Assembly: GCA_900557355.1 (NCBI GenBank)
Contig: USSR01000382.1
Span: forward strand, 1 to 6,736
From: an uncultured Bacteroides sp.
Lineage (GTDB): Bacteria; Bacteroidota; Bacteroidia; Bacteroidales; Bacteroidaceae
Reading direction: 5' to 3'
DNA: 6,736 nucleotides
Part shown: piece by piece, positions 5,263 through 6,736 of the stretch
Layout of the letters: the number at the start of each line of letters is the position of its first letter
Position numbering within the stretch: position 1 is the stretch's first letter
Notes under the pieces: model-generated
Database searches by the model: none
What the model was told of the DNA's origin: nothing
What the model saw: only the letters and a program-made list of their open reading frames with translations
Position numbers and translations under genes: made by a program

Positions 5263-6736
5263 TTATTTGTTTCCGGACAAAATACCTGTATCAGTATCCT
5301 TGTTATTGATTCTTCTGCCTTGACTGTTGCGCTTCTTTCCAAAGTCCAGATTGAAGGATACGTTTACCATGAACAGAAGCCTTAAGTTCTTGGAATATGC
5401 TAACTGGCGATAGGGAGCCGATTTTGAGAGGTTCTCTATTTCCTGTTCATACTTCTTGGTGAACGGGTTCAGTACCCCGGCAGACAAGCTCCATTTCTCC
5501 GTATTGTATCCCGCCATGATGGTGTGCAGCTTTTCTTCCTTAGTCAGCGTTTCACCCCACAGGATGTGGTTGCTGGTATTCATTTCTGCCATCAGTACCC
5601 AATTCTTATACATTGCCATCAGGCTGCCTCGTAGTCCTGCATTGGTGTGTGTATGCGTGTAGGTGTTGCCGTGACTGATATAGCGGTTCAGGAACGGGGT
5701 AAACTTGATAGAGATATACTCCCTGTAAGGTCGTATCTGTATGGCTGTTTCCAGATTGATTCGGTGGAAACCTTTATGATTCTCGGTAGTGCGGATAAAA
5801 TACCCGTCTTCGTAGTAGGTATTTTCCATAATTGGCTTACTGTCATAGCTATATCTTCCAAATAAATCGACAGATACATACTTGCTTTGCCAGCTGGCAG
5901 ATAGTGTATTGGCATAGAATGTAACAGACTTTAAGTTGGGATTTCCTTTGCGTATCTGGTACTTATCCATTGCTTGCGAAATGTTGTTCAGGTCGGACAG
6001 GGAAGGAGCATACCCCGACACGTATCCGTTGTATCTGAAAAACCACTTCCCGTTGATAGAGTACGACAGGCTTAAGGAAGGTTTGACTATATACTTCTCG
6101 GAAGAATACTGCTCCTGGCTGTTATAAGTTCTCATGGCTCCAATCCCTACAGTGTAGTTCAGAGCTTTTATCTTTGATTGATATTCGGCAAATAGGTACG
6201 TTTCGGCCGTATTCATCGTGATTTTATTCTCTATATTACCCGAATATCTATTTTGCAAATAGGCCTGTGTATGCTTGATACCTCCGGTAAACTTACCTGT
6301 ATTGAATTGTTTTTCGTAGATACCTTCGCCGATGACGGAGTACTTCTCACCTTTGGTTTCTGAATAGATATCCGTATCGTTATTGTCATTATTAAGGGCT
6401 TTCTGAATAAAAGTCCGCTTGTTCTTGCTGTCCAGATAAGAAGCCACTACATCCGCATAGATTGTCTGTTTGTTTTTCAGATTTCTCTGGTAATAGATAT
6501 CCAAAGAGGGGATCAGTACTTTGGAGGCAGAAAGGTCGGATATGGAGTAGGAGGCATCTTCTTCATACAATGTACTGATTCTGTCCGACATGGAACTGGG
6601 AGTATCACTGTATTGGTTTCTGAGAGCAATGTTGAGAAGTTGCTTGTCATGATCCTGGTAACTGTAATTGAGGTTGAAGTTAAGGTTATCGTACTTTACT
6701 TTTGTAGGTTCTCCTACCTCTCTATTCTCTTGATAA
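5263..6736 (-). CDS. TonB-dependent-receptor-like outer-membrane beta-barrel protein, C-terminal 490 residues (5' end outside window)
   Basis: On the minus strand the frame is open from the right edge to TAA at 5263-5265. An internal Met at 6591 is not the start, since coherent barrel sequence (for example NLNFNFNLNYSYQDHDKQL) runs upstream of it to the edge. The sequence alternates polar and hydrophobic residues with many aromatics and Asn/Ser-rich turns, as in long transmembrane strands. Examples are KPSLSLSYSINGKWFFRYN, followed by GYVSGYAPSLSDL, and LRLLFMVNVSFNLDFGKK near the end. A typical Bacteroidetes tail, GRRINNKDTDTGIL, follows the last strand. It resembles the outer-membrane beta-barrel family 3 (OMP_b-brl_3), whose full members usually have an N-terminal carboxypeptidase-like and plug region. 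Those parts are not visible, so TonB dependence and the ligand cannot be judged. No SusD-like partner lies downstream. Confidence 0.85.
   Translation of the reverse strand, partial: YQENREVGEPTKVKYDNLNFNLNYSYQDHDKQLLNIALRNQYSDTPSSMSDRISTLYEEDASYSISDLSASKVLIPSLDIYYQRNLKNKQTIYADVVASYLDSKNKRTFIQKALNNDNNDTDIYSETKGEKYSVIGEGIYEKQFNTGKFTGGIKHTQAYLQNRYSGNIENKITMNTAETYLFAEYQSKIKALNYTVGIGAMRTYNSQEQYSSEKYIVKPSLSLSYSINGKWFFRYNGYVSGYAPSLSDLNNISQAMDKYQIRKGNPNLKSVTFYANTLSASWQSKYVSVDLFGRYSYDSKPIMENTYYEDGYFIRTTENHKGFHRINLETAIQIRPYREYISIKFTPFLNRYISHGNTYTHTHTNAGLRGSLMAMYKNWVLMAEMNTSNHILWGETLTKEEKLHTIMAGYNTEKWSLSAGVLNPFTKKYEQEIENLSKSAPYRQLAYSKNLRLLFMVNVSFNLDFGKKRNSQGRRINNKDTDTGILSGNK

Noticed and set aside
5645..5660. 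Short GT-rich tract in the barrel gene, coding for a THTHT stretch
   Set aside because: Only four clean dinucleotide units in an intact frame and probably a surface loop; too short and unremarkable for a slippage claim.

Overview
The window reads as a piece of a chromosome from a Bacteroidales bacterium, most likely Bacteroides or a close relative. This rests on protein similarity recognised by eye, moderate GC content, A-rich leaders without strong Shine-Dalgarno sites, an S46 dipeptidyl-peptidase of the DPP7 type, and a Bacteroidetes-style outer-membrane beta-barrel receptor. No rRNA, tRNA, CRISPR array, insertion sequence or phage gene was seen.

Layout. Bases 1-216 are the 3' end of ruvB (Holliday-junction branch-migration motor). 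From 226 to 1652 lies a Wzx/MATE-like polysaccharide flippase gene whose frame is broken near base 348. The first 48 codons end at a TGA at 370-372, and the rest of the protein continues in another frame. A short AT-rich gap with three copies of an 11-bp repeat (1668-1700) separates it from a DUF389 membrane protein (1704-3077). Sixteen bases later begins a secreted S46 serine dipeptidyl-peptidase (3094-5229). These four genes are all on the plus strand with gaps of 9, 51 and 16 bp, so they may be partly co-transcribed. A minus-strand gene (5263 to beyond the right edge) encodes the C-terminal part of a TonB-receptor-like outer-membrane beta-barrel. It converges on the peptidase gene across a 33-bp gap, with a nested inverted repeat over the peptidase stop codon.

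How the genes work together. Apart from ruvB, the products belong to the envelope: inner-membrane lipid-linked sugar flipping, an inner-membrane protein of unknown role, periplasmic dipeptide release, and an outer-membrane barrel. Nothing in the sequence ties them into one pathway, and the order looks like ordinary core-genome neighbourhood. I did not find a convincing new system. The points most worth checking are the interrupted flippase, the duplicated soluble tail of the DUF389 protein, the repeat-bearing leader and the convergent inverted repeat.
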